Below, one piece after another: positions 55,051 to 64,000 of a stretch of DNA of 64,000 nucleotides. Location: the NCBI RefSeq assembly GCF_004340665.1, contig NZ_SLWO01000007.1, forward strand, positions 32,405 through 96,404, in the 5' to 3' direction. How positions within the stretch are numbered: position 1 is the first letter of the stretch; each line of letters starts with the position of its first letter. A model generated the notes under the pieces. It was not told where the DNA came from, did not search any database, and worked only from the letters and a program-made list of their open reading frames with translations. This DNA is from Pedobacter psychrotolerans (lineage in GTDB: Bacteria > Bacteroidota > Bacteroidia > Sphingobacteriales > Sphingobacteriaceae). The position numbers were made by a program, and so were the translations under genes.

Positions 55051-56205
55051 TTACTCTTCTAATACAATTTTATTTCCTTCTAAATTAAACCTGTAACCTG
55101 TTGCTTTTGAAATCATTTCCAATACCTCGTTAATATCCGCTTTGCGGGACAATTTGAGGTACAGATTTTTCTGTGGCATAGCTTCAGCCTGAACATCCAC
55201 ATTGTACCATCTTGCCAGTTGCTGCATCACTACTGCCAAAGGCACATCGTTAAACAAAAAGGTTCCTCTGGTCCATGCACTGAAATCCTCTGCAGCCACC
55301 TTTTTCAGCTGGATTTGGCCATTCCGGGCTATAACCTGTTGATTGGGCTTCAAAATGATCCGGTTACCGGCACTGGAAAACTGAATACTTCCTTCCAGCA
55401 AAGTAGTTTCCGTACCTTCATTTCCCGGATAACTGCTTACATTAAACCGTGTGCCCAAAACTTTAATTTCATTGCCGCCAATAGCAACAATAAAAGGTTG
55501 TGCAGCATTTTTAGCCACCTGGAAGAAGGCCTCTCCTTCTACATAAACCTTTCTTTCAGATCCGCGGAAATCTGTTGGAAAGATAAGTTTAGAGCCGGCG
55601 TTCAACATCACCACAGAGCCGTCGCTCAGGATAATGCTGTACTCTCCTCCCCTTGGTGTTTCCAGCGTATTCAGTCTGGATGCGGTTTCGGCATCGGCAT
55701 TAATGGCCTTATAAATGATGGTACCATCCGTTTTGGTTATCACTTCAATACCATGTTGCCGGTAAAGTACCCCATCCTTGCCTGATCCAAGCCGTGCTTT
55801 TTTTCCGTCAATGCTTAAGCTTGCGACAGACGTACCCGGAACGATTTGATGTGGCGGATGCAAAAACCTGAACAGCAGTAGCCCGGCAGAAATAACCAAT
55901 AAAATGGTTGCCGCAATTTTGGCCAATTCCCTCGATCTTACCATGCGAATTAGTCTATTTTCCGGTTCAATAAAAAGCTGCGCCGAAATTTTCGCATGGA
56001 TGGCATCCAGCCGGTTTTGTTGCGCGGTAATATCTGAAATGTCAGACTCCTGCTCCATGCTTGTATTAATCAAGTCTTCCAATAATTGCTTATCGGCACT
56101 CCCAAAATAATCAAAAAGTTGGTTTAGCTCAGCAGCAGTACTTTTTTCGGCAATGAACTTCTCAAATAAATCCGGTTTAGATGCGTTTTTTTCCATCGTT
56201 GTCAT
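55051..56205 (-). CDS. FecR family anti-sigma/sigma-regulator
   Basis: A 384-residue protein; ATG 56205 used, ATG 56196 also possible. Residues 1-90 are cytoplasmic, and one membrane helix spans about 92-110 (KIAATILLVISAGLLLFRFL). The periplasmic part contains the FecR domain (about 185-280: TPRGGEYSIILSDGSVVMLNAGSKLIFPTDFRGSERKVYVEGEAFFQV) and a C-terminal DUF4974/STN-like region (about 310-384, PLAVVMQQLARWYNVDV onward). In the family it holds the sigma factor inactive until the TonB receptor's STN domain signals ligand. It sits between the sigma gene (58 bp) and the STN-bearing SusC. Confidence 0.93.
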   Translation of the reverse strand: MTTMEKNASKPDLFEKFIAEKSTAAELNQLFDYFGSADKQLLEDLINTSMEQESDISDITAQQNRLDAIHAKISAQLFIEPENRLIRMVRSRELAKIAATILLVISAGLLLFRFLHPPHQIVPGTSVASLSIDGKKARLGSGKDGVLYRQHGIEVITKTDGTIIYKAINADAETASRLNTLETPRGGEYSIILSDGSVVMLNAGSKLIFPTDFRGSERKVYVEGEAFFQVAKNAAQPFIVAIGGNEIKVLGTRFNVSSYPGNEGTETTLLEGSIQFSSAGNRIILKPNQQVIARNGQIQLKKVAAEDFSAWTRGTFLFNDVPLAVVMQQLARWYNVDVQAEAMPQKNLYLKLSRKADINEVLEMISKATGYRFNLEGNKIVLEE

Positions 56206-56263
56206 ATCATAATATGCACGAGGCGGATGAACACACTATTCATATTTTATTTTTTTTTAAAAT

Positions 56264-56866
56264 TTATTTGTTCAGGTAAGCTGCAATACAGAACAGGATG
56301 AATTCCTGGTTGTGAAAGAAGACATATCGTTTAATGTATTTGGTTGCACTCACCAGCTGATTACTAACAGTTGAGGCACTTAATGATAAAATTTCTGCGG
56401 CTTCCTGATAGGTCTTTCCTTCCATCCTGCAGAGCTTAAAAATCTCTTTCCGCTGAGGAGGAAGTTTCTCGATAGCCTCATTCAGTAATGAAATGCGCTC
56501 TTTATTAAAGATATAATCTTCCGTTTGATCATAAAAAGCTGCAAATGTTTCTAAAATATGCTTCTGCATTTTCGCATCAAGCGCAAGTTTGCGGTAGTAG
56601 GCATAGATGGTATTTTGAGCCACCTTAAAAATCCAGCCTTTAAACGATTTATCGAGGTTAATTTCTGATTTGTGAAGCCAAATTTTAAGAAAAACATCCT
56701 GCATCAGTTCATCTACGATTTCATTGGATTTAATCATCCTTTGCATTTTAGGAAGAAGCATTTTGCTGTACCTCGCATAAATAAAATCAAAAGCCTCTCT
56801 CCGTCCGTTTTTTAGATCTTTAAGGTATCTTAATTCTTCAATATCGTTCACATTATCAAGGGACAT
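56264..56866 (-). CDS. ECF RNA polymerase sigma factor (Bacteroidota SusC-linked type)
   Basis: A 200-residue protein starting MSLDNVNDIEELRYL. Region 2 is visible (ARYSKMLLPKMQRMIKSNEIVDELMQDVFLKIWLHKSEIN, then SFKGWIFKVAQNTIYAYYRKL). Region 4 has an HTH in MEGKTYQEAAEILSLSASTVSNQLVSATKYI. A hydrophobic C-terminal tail (EFILFCIAAYLNK) is typical of Bacteroidota ECF-FecR sigmas. It should activate the downstream FecR-SusCD-protease operon when released. No promoter of the GGCAACC type seen at 9210-9353 was found upstream, in keeping with a different specificity. Confidence 0.93.
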   Translation of the reverse strand: MSLDNVNDIEELRYLKDLKNGRREAFDFIYARYSKMLLPKMQRMIKSNEIVDELMQDVFLKIWLHKSEINLDKSFKGWIFKVAQNTIYAYYRKLALDAKMQKHILETFAAFYDQTEDYIFNKERISLLNEAIEKLPPQRKEIFKLCRMEGKTYQEAAEILSLSASTVSNQLVSATKYIKRYVFFHNQEFILFCIAAYLNK

Positions 56867-57504
56867 TTCAAAAATTCACAAATTATGCATATCAAACTTT
56901 AACTAACACAGCATACACAGGGTACAATTGGGTGAAAATAGAAAATATATAGCAAAACCTAGTATTTTTTTGATTGCCCACATACGATAGATTAAAATAC
57001 AGCACAAATAATGCTCTCAGATGGCAATTAATTTAAGTTATCAATCATTTTGATTTACAAATCTAGCTATGAAGATCGAATAGAACACTCTACAGTATCA
57101 AAAGACATTTGAAGGAGTAATATTAAAACTAATTTCCCCTATTGAGATCAAAATGATAGTCACCATGCTTGCACTTGCGCAGGAAAAGCTGGACCTTCCC
57201 ATTGAAAAACAAAACTGATCATACTGATTTAATAAATGCCATACTTTTCTTGCGCACTGAAATATCCCTGTGTAAGTGATTTCATATTAAAACCAATCAA
57301 CCTGCAGCCCATTTAAAAAAAGCGCAAAACGGGCAAACCTCGCCTCTCTCTTAAATAAGAAATTACTTAGCGCCATTTTGTTTGTCCTGCTATTACCCTA
57401 CGCCATATTTTGATGGATAAGGAACTTAATTAACTGTTAATCGTTTAATGCAGGTAGCACTTTGAACAATGCCAACAGTAATGTACCCATGAATTTTTCT
57501 GCAG
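56867..57504. other. Gene-free stretch of 638 bp
   Basis: Intergenic DNA upstream of the sigma gene and downstream of the PepSY gene. A short plus-strand frame (about 57081-57218) reads FEGVILKLISPIEIKMIVTM and ends LDLPIEKQN, but it has no start in context and no recognised family. No hairpin or repeat was found. It may hold remnants of a lost gene. Confidence 0.4.
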
Positions 57505-58710
57505 CTAATCTCTTTTCTTTCTTTTTCCCCATTTCCGGTTATACCAGATGATCACGCCCGTAACCGGTAGGCTTGCTCCAACAAGGCAGGTGATGAATGC
57601 AAGTATTTTCGTTGGCAGTCCCAGGATCTGACCAGTATGGATATCAAAATTCATCCGGAATACCTTCTCTCCCACCGAGAGCTGCTCGTAATCAACAGCC
57701 TTATTACCCTTCCAACGCAGTTTCTTCAATGTCTTTCCATCATAATAATGGATACGGGAATTATACAGAATCGTTCCGTCTCCAAAATTGACAGATACAC
57801 GGTAAGGTTCTTTGGCCTTTCCGGGTACACTGATCCAAAGATTGCCTATTTTTTCCCGACCATATAGGTTATTCATCCTGCTCCACAGTAAATCCACAGG
57901 CTGCTGATACTTGATCTTGGTAATGGTAGTATCTGAAAGCGGCGGCTTTTCATGGGTTGTTTTTTCTTTCCATGTCAGGCTACGGTAAATCCCTTTTTCA
58001 AACCATTCGAAAGTAAATACGATACCGGTAACGGTAAGCAAGATCACAAAAATGAAACTATAAAATCCAAGGACATTGTGCAGGTCAATATTCAGCCGTT
58101 TCCATTTGGCACCCCATTTTATCCTGAAACTTTTTTCTCTTGTCTTGTCGTTCCATTTTTTTGGATACCACCAGATCAGACCGGTAAGGAGAATGATCAG
58201 AAAAACGATACAGGCGGAACCAACTACCGGGCTTCCGATGTTACGGGGAAGCCAGAAAAAACGGTGCCCGGCTCTTATGAAAATAAAAAAAATTTCTGCC
58301 GCGGTAGATTCCCTTTTGTCTTTAATAATTTCTGCTGTATAGGGGTTAAGATAAATGGCGGCAGATTTTTCACCTGACAAGTTATAAGAACACATTACTG
58401 ACCTACCAGCCCGGCCATAAGTAATCCCATCTAAGATCACCTCGCCATGCTCTTTTGCCCGAAGATAGTTACCTGATCCTGCAATCAGCACCGAGGGAGC
58501 TAGAAAAGGTTTTTCCTGAATAGTTACGCGTTGATATTGTTCAGTAAAATACCAAACTTCATGACGCCATACCCAGATCGCCCCGGTTAAACAGACGACA
58601 AAGAGAATGATTCCAGAGATCAGTCCAAGCCATAAGTGCAGCCATTCAATAACGCGCCTGAATGTAGATTTTCTGGATTTAGATATTTTTTTGGTTTGAT
58701 CTGTAAACAT
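57505..58710 (-). CDS. PepSY-associated TM protein, putative siderophore reductase
   Basis: A 401-residue protein with four membrane helices and the PepSY_TM pattern: RVIEWLHLWLGLISGIILFVVCLTGAIWVWRHE at the N-terminus, the PepSY-like YLNPYTAEIIKDKR, RAGHRFFWLP, WKRLNIDLHNVLGFYSFIFVILLTVTGIVF, and the closing FDIHTGQILGLPTKILAFITCLVGASLPVTGVIIW. Several His residues (WLHLW, HRFFW, DLHN, DIHTG) sit at membrane borders, as expected for heme- or metal-linked reductases. It follows the second siderophore receptor by 41 bp. It is longer than, and clearly diverged from, the copy at 20794. Confidence 0.85.
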   Translation of the reverse strand: MFTDQTKKISKSRKSTFRRVIEWLHLWLGLISGIILFVVCLTGAIWVWRHEVWYFTEQYQRVTIQEKPFLAPSVLIAGSGNYLRAKEHGEVILDGITYGRAGRSVMCSYNLSGEKSAAIYLNPYTAEIIKDKRESTAAEIFFIFIRAGHRFFWLPRNIGSPVVGSACIVFLIILLTGLIWWYPKKWNDKTREKSFRIKWGAKWKRLNIDLHNVLGFYSFIFVILLTVTGIVFTFEWFEKGIYRSLTWKEKTTHEKPPLSDTTITKIKYQQPVDLLWSRMNNLYGREKIGNLWISVPGKAKEPYRVSVNFGDGTILYNSRIHYYDGKTLKKLRWKGNKAVDYEQLSVGEKVFRMNFDIHTGQILGLPTKILAFITCLVGASLPVTGVIIWYNRKWGKRKKRD

Positions 58711-58751
58711 ATGATAAAAAAGAGAGCGGCTCAGCGCCGCTCCCTGGTTAC

Positions 58752-61109
58752 TTAAAATTTAAATGACAAGCTGGCCATTGCATTTCTTGGTGCCTGGGCG
58801 TTTCCACCAAGGTCCCAATATTTTCTATTGCTAATGTTGTTCATCTTAAGACCAAGCCTCCACTTAGGCTGTTCATAAAACAAAGTAGCGTCATAAACCG
58901 TATAAGATGGCATATAAAAAGTGTTTTCCGCAGTAAAGAAGTTATCATCCACATAATTGGCGCCGAAACCCAGTCCCAGTCCCTTTAACTGATGCTGTAG
59001 TGTGTAGGTTACCCAAAAGTTCGCCACATTTTCAGGGGAAGACACTGCTTTGTTACCTTCTATGGCAGGATTGCTTGATTTCACAATGCGGTTATCATTG
59101 TAAGCATAACCTGCAACAATACTCAATCCCGCTATTGGATTCCCGATCAGTTCAAGATCGATACCTTTACTTTTTTGTTTTCCATCCTGCAGCGTGAAAT
59201 TTCCTTCCACCCGGGTAGCATTATCAATGGCAATATGGTAATAACTTGCCGTAGCACTAAGTTTTTTATTAAAAAGTTCCGCTTTTACACCACCTTCATA
59301 TTGAACAGCATAAATTGGATCGAGAACCAATGTACTTCCATCAGGCTGTGTAACAGGGGCAAGATTCTGGAAGCCGTTCATATAATTACCAAACAGCGAC
59401 ACCTTATCTTTAATTACCTGGTAAACCAGACCTAATTTAGGTGATAAAGCCGTCTGCTGGAATCCTTCTGTAGTGGCCACCTTTCTGCGCGAAAACCTAT
59501 CCAGACGCAGGCTTAACATGGCCGAAAGCCTATCGGTAAAATTAACCACATCAGATGCATATGCACTCCAGGTTTCCTGATCTGCTACGGCAGAGGTATA
59601 ATATACAAGTCCCGCATCCACGGCCTTTCTTCTGATGGGCGCAAAGGTTTTTGTTACATCTATGTTATCAAGGGTAAGGACATTTCCCCCCGCACGGCGG
59701 CTGCCATCATAGAATCTATAATTTAAACCCCCAAGAAATTTATGTTTTATGCTCCCTGTAGAAAACTGACCATTTATGTTTTCCTGGATATTGGTATAGT
59801 TATTAGAAATAGGCCCCCATAAACCAACCTGTCTGGTTACCTGGCTTGGGGAGGTCCAGTTGGCATAGGATTGGTAGCTATAATCAACATCTTCGCCCAC
59901 AAAAGAAAACAGGGTTGTCGATTTCCAGTTGTCTGAAATTTCATATGCCGCTTGCGCGAAGACTTTTGAAGCAGAAGTTTTCCCGCTATTGTCATCATGG
60001 AACATAGATGTTCTGTAATCCAATAAAACCTCACCAGGTGTGTGAATCCCTGAGTTGGCCGCATAAGTATTGTAGGTACGGCGTGTCGTATTTGCATTGA
60101 AAAGTTCCGCATCCAGGTTAAAGGTAAGTTTGTCGGATACCTTGTAGGTCAGTGTCGGCGCAATCATATAGGTATTATTAAAACCATAACTCAGGAAACT
60201 GGCTTCTTTGTTAACCGCAAGATTGATCCGGAACAGAATAGATTTATCTTTGTTAAGCGGCGTATTCACATCCGCAGTAAGACGGTTCAGATTATAGCTT
60301 CCACCAGTATAAGCAATTTCTACAGCAGTGGTATCAAATGGCTTTTTGGTGACCAGGTTGACCACTCCCCCAAATGAAGAAACAGCAGAACCGAATAAAG
60401 TGCCCGAAGGACCTTTCAGTACCTCGATCCTTTCTACATTGGAAATATCAAGTGAGGAGCGCGAAGCAGATGTTTCCATGCCATTTCTGGCATTGACTCC
60501 GCTAATAAAGCCTCTGAAAGCAATACCGACACCGCCGGCAGGATAATTATAGGCCACTGCTCCCGGGGTATTCTGAACTGCACTTTTAATATCAACCGTA
60601 AGCTGTTCTTTCAAAAGCTCCTTGCTCACTACACTGTATACCTGGGGATTTTCCAGATTTTCTAGTGGCATCCTGGCCACATAATCTGTTTTCTTACTGG
60701 CCAATTTCTTGGTTTTGCTCGATAGGATATGTACCTCTTCCAATTGCCTTGAAGTTTCAGAAAGAGTGAAACTTACTTTATTCTTGTTCCCTGCAATTAG
60801 AGTGACCTGCTGTTCAAGTGCTATAGCAGTTAGGCCTTTGGCAACAACTTTAAAACTTCCCACCGGTAAGCGGTTGAAAGAAAATTCGCCTTTTTCATTA
60901 GTCAGGGTGCTTTTATTCAATTCTGGAATGGAAACCGTTATAAAATCAGCTGGTTTCCCATCTGCAGTTTTTACATCACCACTTAGCACGACATTCTGTG
61001 CCGCCGCTGTAAATGATAAAAGTAAAAATACAGGCAACAATAAAAAGAGCGGCCTTTTATTTCCGGAACAGAATGCCCCGAAACGGCCCTTTTGTAAATT
61101 TTTAAGCAT
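58752..61109 (-). CDS. TonB-dependent siderophore receptor with regulatory-like domain
   Basis: A 785-residue protein starting MLKNLQKGRFGAF; the signal core (LFLLLPVFLLLSF, ending AAAQN) comes after about 17 residues. A CarboxypepD_reg-like domain (about 38-120: VVLSGDVKTADGKPADFITVSI) precedes the plug. The plug shows siderophore-receptor motifs: VYSVVSKELLKEQL, VQNTPGAVAYNYPAGGVGIAFRGF, MGETS-like NGMETSASR, VEVLKGPSGTLFGS and FGGVVNLVTKKPFDT. The barrel ends NAMASLSFKF. It is paired with a PepSY protein downstream. An 11-bp palindrome 42-70 bp upstream of its start is a candidate metal-dependent operator. Confidence 0.92.
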   Translation of the reverse strand: MLKNLQKGRFGAFCSGNKRPLFLLLPVFLLLSFTAAAQNVVLSGDVKTADGKPADFITVSIPELNKSTLTNEKGEFSFNRLPVGSFKVVAKGLTAIALEQQVTLIAGNKNKVSFTLSETSRQLEEVHILSSKTKKLASKKTDYVARMPLENLENPQVYSVVSKELLKEQLTVDIKSAVQNTPGAVAYNYPAGGVGIAFRGFISGVNARNGMETSASRSSLDISNVERIEVLKGPSGTLFGSAVSSFGGVVNLVTKKPFDTTAVEIAYTGGSYNLNRLTADVNTPLNKDKSILFRINLAVNKEASFLSYGFNNTYMIAPTLTYKVSDKLTFNLDAELFNANTTRRTYNTYAANSGIHTPGEVLLDYRTSMFHDDNSGKTSASKVFAQAAYEISDNWKSTTLFSFVGEDVDYSYQSYANWTSPSQVTRQVGLWGPISNNYTNIQENINGQFSTGSIKHKFLGGLNYRFYDGSRRAGGNVLTLDNIDVTKTFAPIRRKAVDAGLVYYTSAVADQETWSAYASDVVNFTDRLSAMLSLRLDRFSRRKVATTEGFQQTALSPKLGLVYQVIKDKVSLFGNYMNGFQNLAPVTQPDGSTLVLDPIYAVQYEGGVKAELFNKKLSATASYYHIAIDNATRVEGNFTLQDGKQKSKGIDLELIGNPIAGLSIVAGYAYNDNRIVKSSNPAIEGNKAVSSPENVANFWVTYTLQHQLKGLGLGFGANYVDDNFFTAENTFYMPSYTVYDATLFYEQPKWRLGLKMNNISNRKYWDLGGNAQAPRNAMASLSFKF

Positions 61110-61150
61110 GCGAAATGATTGGTTTGTTTAATAATTCCGCAAATCTAAAA

Positions 61151-61179
61151 TTTTTATTTAGAACCATACTAAATAAAAA
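61151..61179. promoter_or_regulatory. Candidate iron-responsive operator palindrome
   Basis: TTTTTATTTAG (61151-61161) and CTAAATAAAAA (61169-61179) are exact inverted copies around AACCATA, 42-70 bp upstream of the siderophore receptor start. Its TTTAG-N7-CTAAA core is the general form of DtxR/Fur-type metal-repressor sites. It is A/T-rich, so chance cannot be excluded. Confidence 0.5.
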
Positions 61180-61458
61180 TAATTAAATATATGTTTACTT
61201 CCTCAGGCAATCATTTCATCTCTGACCGCTACTAATTTTTGATAGACGAGTAGATCTACGATAAAGAAATAATTTATCCGATTTAACAGCCATTTGTCTA
61301 CACAATAATAAAGCCTCTTGAGTTTAATATTGTATTGTAGTATTTATTTTTAGATTTGATATATAGAAAAAATATAAACTTATATACGTATCCGCTCCAA
61401 TTTAGATGGATATGCCTGATCGCGTTACGCATAAGCAAGTTGTACAGCATTTAAGAAA

Positions 61459-62376
61459 ATGACCAGCACAGATAAAGAAATACAAGCTGATTATCGAAAT
61501 AGAATTAACCGGGTGTTTGAATTTATTGACGAAAACCTGGATTCTGATTTGTCATTAAATACAATTTCAGAAATTGCTTTTTTCTCTCCTTTCCACTTTC
61601 ATAGGATTTTCAAATTTATTACAGGTGAAACATTGAATGAATATGTAAACAGACAGAAAATAGAAAAATCAGCTTTGGCCGTGTTGCATAAAAACATAAC
61701 AATGTCTGAAATACCACATAGATACGGGTTTAATGATAATTCTTCCTTTTCGAGAGCTTTCAAAAAGCATTTCGGAATAAGTCCAACACAATTTAAACTA
61801 CAAAATCCAAATAGACATAGCAAGATTTGTCAACTTGAAAGCAAGAACGGACAAGCGTATCCCAACCATGAAAAATACATTTGCATCATTAATAATCTTA
61901 AAGAATGGATAAAAATGAATGCAAAAATTGAAATTAAAGAAATGTCACAAATGAATTTGGCTTATGTGTCAAGTATTGGAATACAGAACCTTGAATCTGC
62001 CTATCAAAAATTAATGAAATGGGCTACGCCTAAAGGTTTGATGAATGTGCAGACTAAAATGGTTACAATTTACCACGACAGTTTTAAAGTTACAGAAGCC
62101 AACAAAGTAAGAATGAGTGCTTCGATTTTGCTTAATAAACCAGTTGAAGTAAATGGCGAAATCGGACTAACTTCAATTCAAAAAGGAAAATTTATTATTG
62201 GTAGTTTTGAAATTGGCCTGAATGAATTTGAGAAATCGTGGACGGGATTATTTTTATGGATGAACGAAAATGGATATAAAAAAGCCGATAAAAATCCATT
62301 TGCTGTTTATCATAACAACTTTAATGAACATCCTGAGAAAAAATGCATCGTAGATTTTCATATTCCAATAGCATAA
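61459..62376 (+). CDS. AraC family regulator with GyrI-like effector domain
   Basis: A 305-residue protein. Residues about 15-112 form an N-terminal AraC DNA-binding domain with both helix-turn-helix motifs (LSLNTISEIAFFSPFHFHRIFKFITGETLNEYV and MSEIPHRYGFNDNSSFSRAFKKHFGISPTQFK). Residues about 150-305 form a GyrI-like/BacR effector-binding domain (KIEIKEMSQMNLAYVSSIG, GLTSIQKGKFIIGSFEIG, FLWMNENGYKKADKNPFAVYHNN). This is the Rob/SoxS-type order with the HTH first. It lies divergent from the siderophore receptor across 349 bp and 133 bp upstream of a hydrolase, which it may control. Confidence 0.93.
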   Translation: MTSTDKEIQADYRNRINRVFEFIDENLDSDLSLNTISEIAFFSPFHFHRIFKFITGETLNEYVNRQKIEKSALAVLHKNITMSEIPHRYGFNDNSSFSRAFKKHFGISPTQFKLQNPNRHSKICQLESKNGQAYPNHEKYICIINNLKEWIKMNAKIEIKEMSQMNLAYVSSIGIQNLESAYQKLMKWATPKGLMNVQTKMVTIYHDSFKVTEANKVRMSASILLNKPVEVNGEIGLTSIQKGKFIIGSFEIGLNEFEKSWTGLFLWMNENGYKKADKNPFAVYHNNFNEHPEKKCIVDFHIPIA

Positions 62377-62509
62377 TATCGTATACAGCCACCAGCGTTA
62401 ATTTTCTAATTTGAAGCCTTTTAATGCTCGAACATGATCGCAATACTGCGGGCTTGGTGGCAGAATTACGGCCATTTCACCGGAAAAAATAAAAAGTAAT
62501 ATTTAAAAA

Positions 62510-63364
62510 ATGACTGATTTTTTTGTAGGCAGCAAACAATTGATAATCAGAGATGAAATAAAAAACATTTCATTTCCTGTTTTATTACAGTACCCGACTA
62601 GTGAAGAACCTCGGCCCATAGCATTCGGGCCTTATATAATGAATGTAAGTCCTAATGCAGAAACTATAGGAAAGGAATTTCCACTTGTAATTATCTCACA
62701 CGGTAATGGAGGCTCACATCTTCTATACAGAACAATCAGCACACACTTAGCAAAGAATGGTTATATCGTTGCAATGCTCGAACATTATGGCAATAACCGT
62801 AATAATAATACATTAGAGAACACAACCGAAAATCTTATAAATCGGCCCAGACACGTGAGTTTGACCATTGATTTTCTACTCACCGACAATTCGTTTAGCA
62901 AAAACATCCTGCAGACCAAAATTGGGGTTATCGGGCATTCAATGGGTGGGTATACTGCTCTGGCATTGGCAGGTGGAGTTCCTCGGACGAAAGAAGGACT
63001 TGTGGTTGAAGTTGCATCAGATTCTAGAGTTAAAGCTATAGTATTACTTGCACCAGGCACGGGCTGGTTTCTGAACTCATTGAACAGCGTAGAAATTCCA
63101 ATTCTTATGCTCACCGCTGAACATGATCCAGTTACACCGAAATGGAACAGTGAGATTGTGCTAAACTATATACCAGACAAATCAAAATTAACATTCAAGG
63201 AGATCGAAAATGCAGGGCACTTTTCCTTTTTGAGTCCGTTTCCAGCTACAATGAAAAATGCAAATTTTCTTCCTTCAACTGATCCCATAAGATTTGACAG
63301 AGAAAAATTCCATGAACAGCTTCCGATAGATATACTTGACTTTTTAAACGAGAATTTAAATTGA
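62510..63364 (+). CDS. Alpha/beta hydrolase (dienelactone-hydrolase-like)
   Basis: A 284-residue cytoplasmic protein without signal peptide. The oxyanion-side strand (FPLVIISHGNGG) is followed by the nucleophile elbow GHSMGG near 142-147, an acid in MLTAEHDPVTP near 205, and the catalytic His in ENAGHFSFLSP near 236. The middle segment (RPRHVSLTIDFLLTDN) and the cap are typical of platelet-activating-factor acetylhydrolase/dienelactone hydrolase-like proteins. The substrate is unknown. It follows the AraC/GyrI-like regulator on the same strand, so it could belong to that regulon. Confidence 0.88.
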   Translation: MTDFFVGSKQLIIRDEIKNISFPVLLQYPTSEEPRPIAFGPYIMNVSPNAETIGKEFPLVIISHGNGGSHLLYRTISTHLAKNGYIVAMLEHYGNNRNNNTLENTTENLINRPRHVSLTIDFLLTDNSFSKNILQTKIGVIGHSMGGYTALALAGGVPRTKEGLVVEVASDSRVKAIVLLAPGTGWFLNSLNSVEIPILMLTAEHDPVTPKWNSEIVLNYIPDKSKLTFKEIENAGHFSFLSPFPATMKNANFLPSTDPIRFDREKFHEQLPIDILDFLNENLN

Positions 63365-63694
63365 AAATCCTAAAACTCTTAATAATTTCTTTTGAAAAAA
63401 TCATCCTATGAACTATTATTCAGTTTACAACAAAAATAAATGAAATCGAATATCTTCTCCAATTACCTTCATGCTGTTGCCCTGGCAGCACCTTTGACTG
63501 CTATCATGCGATTAACATATCACAATAAATACAACTATTTTTGTCACGATAAAACAAATTGCTACATACTAACCAAGTATCGCGACACAACCAATATGTT
63601 TTTGCCGCATAATTATGGATTAAGCCTGGTGAAAACACATATTGTCTAAATGCTCAACAGCTAAATAAAACTTTATCAATTAATTGTGATGATT
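63365..63694. other. Gene-free stretch of 330 bp
   Basis: No supported gene or RNA. A 69-codon open frame at 63440-63649 has no family pattern, an odd composition and no partner, and I treat it as chance. Confidence 0.45.
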
Positions 63695-64000
63695 CTATTT
63701 TCCAAAAACCTTATTGATCGCTTCCGTCTTATTATCTACCTGCAATTTTTGGTACATGTTGTAAATGTGGCGTTTAAGGGTATTGATGGAAATTCCCAAC
63801 TGATCAGATGCTTCTTTATAAAAAAGACCTTGAGAAAGCAGTTCTAAAATTTCTTTTTCCCGTGGGGTAATTGTTAGTGCAGCAGCATTTTTATTTTCTT
63901 TTTGCCTGAAACGTTGTACCAGTTTGCGTGCAATATCAGGACTCATTGGGCTGCCACCATTGTGCACCTCGAGAATAGATTGCAATAAAAATTCAGGTTT
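63695..64000 (-). CDS. LuxR/NarL-type response regulator, C-terminal part
   Basis: The frame is open from the window edge (KPEFLLQSILEVHNGGSPMSP) to a stop at 63695, so only the last 102 or so residues are seen. The linker ending (HNGGSPMSPDIARKLVQRF) is that of NarL-type receivers. The LuxR-type HTH is complete: LTITPREKEILELLSQGLFYKEASDQLGISINTLKRHIYNMYQKLQVDNKTEAINK. An N-terminal receiver domain should lie beyond 64000, probably with a cognate histidine kinase nearby. Confidence 0.88.
   Translation of the reverse strand, partial: KPEFLLQSILEVHNGGSPMSPDIARKLVQRFRQKENKNAAALTITPREKEILELLSQGLFYKEASDQLGISINTLKRHIYNMYQKLQVDNKTEAINKVFGK

Noticed and set aside
55219..55785. Plus-strand 188-codon frame opposite FecR
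   Set aside because: Although long, it is antisense to the FecR domain, which carries all expected motifs.
63440..63649. Plus-strand 69-codon frame
   Set aside because: It has no similarity or regular features; the composition is that of random A/T-rich DNA.

Overview
The window is low-GC DNA from a Bacteroidota bacterium, most likely Sphingobacteriaceae (Pedobacter or a close relative). This rests on gene content, not on a marker gene: two SusC/SusD pairs, a hybrid two-component regulator with a C-terminal AraC domain, a FecR/ECF sigma pair, a type IX secretion (T9SS) sorting domain, DUF5777, DUF3347 and DUF2975 families, and starts without clear Shine-Dalgarno sequences. No rRNA, tRNA, CRISPR array, prophage or intact insertion sequence was seen.

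Region 1 (1-7347): the window opens inside a large Thr-rich collagen-like gene, cotranscribed with a T9SS-sorted protein. Next to it lie a DPM1-like GT2 glycosyltransferase, a DUF2304 membrane protein, a TMTC-like GT-C/TPR protein and a GtrA protein, which together look like a lipid-linked-sugar protein glycosylation set. Region 2 (7492-12133): an ECF sigma factor and a membrane-anchored beta-barrel protein face a four-gene envelope operon (secreted-repeat lipoprotein, mono-heme cytochrome, YceI, DUF5777 barrel). Matching ECF-type promoter elements face both ways between them. Region 3 (12740-20587): a small regulator, an ABC transporter whose permease is fused to an M1-type peptidase, a DUF2975/HTH pair and an outer-membrane barrel receptor. 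Region 4 (20794-25677): a siderophore receptor/PepSY reductase pair and two small metal-related proteins.

Region 5 (25790-38245) is a polysaccharide utilisation locus: SusC, SusD, two GH43 enzymes, a GH5-like enzyme and a hybrid two-component regulator, all on the minus strand, with REP-like repeats between SusD and the enzymes. Region 6 (38539-46591) holds mostly single genes: DUF72, a Crp/Fnr regulator, an HXXEE membrane protein, a PdxH-like oxidase, unknown membrane proteins and an alginate-lyase-like lipoprotein. Region 7 (46971-56866) is a second Sus-type operon controlled by ECF sigma/FecR, carrying a zinc metalloprotease and a DUF3347 protein in place of sugar hydrolases, which suggests peptide scavenging. 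Region 8 (57505-64000) has a second siderophore receptor/PepSY pair with a palindromic operator candidate, an AraC/GyrI-like regulator, an alpha/beta hydrolase and the end of a LuxR-type response regulator.

Non-coding features include two related 173-174 bp elements with terminal inverted repeats (12157-12330 and 24240-24412), REP-like inverted repeats (33205-33510), several terminators, a two-hairpin leader upstream of the first siderophore receptor, and a possible AraC-family relic at 46738-47019.
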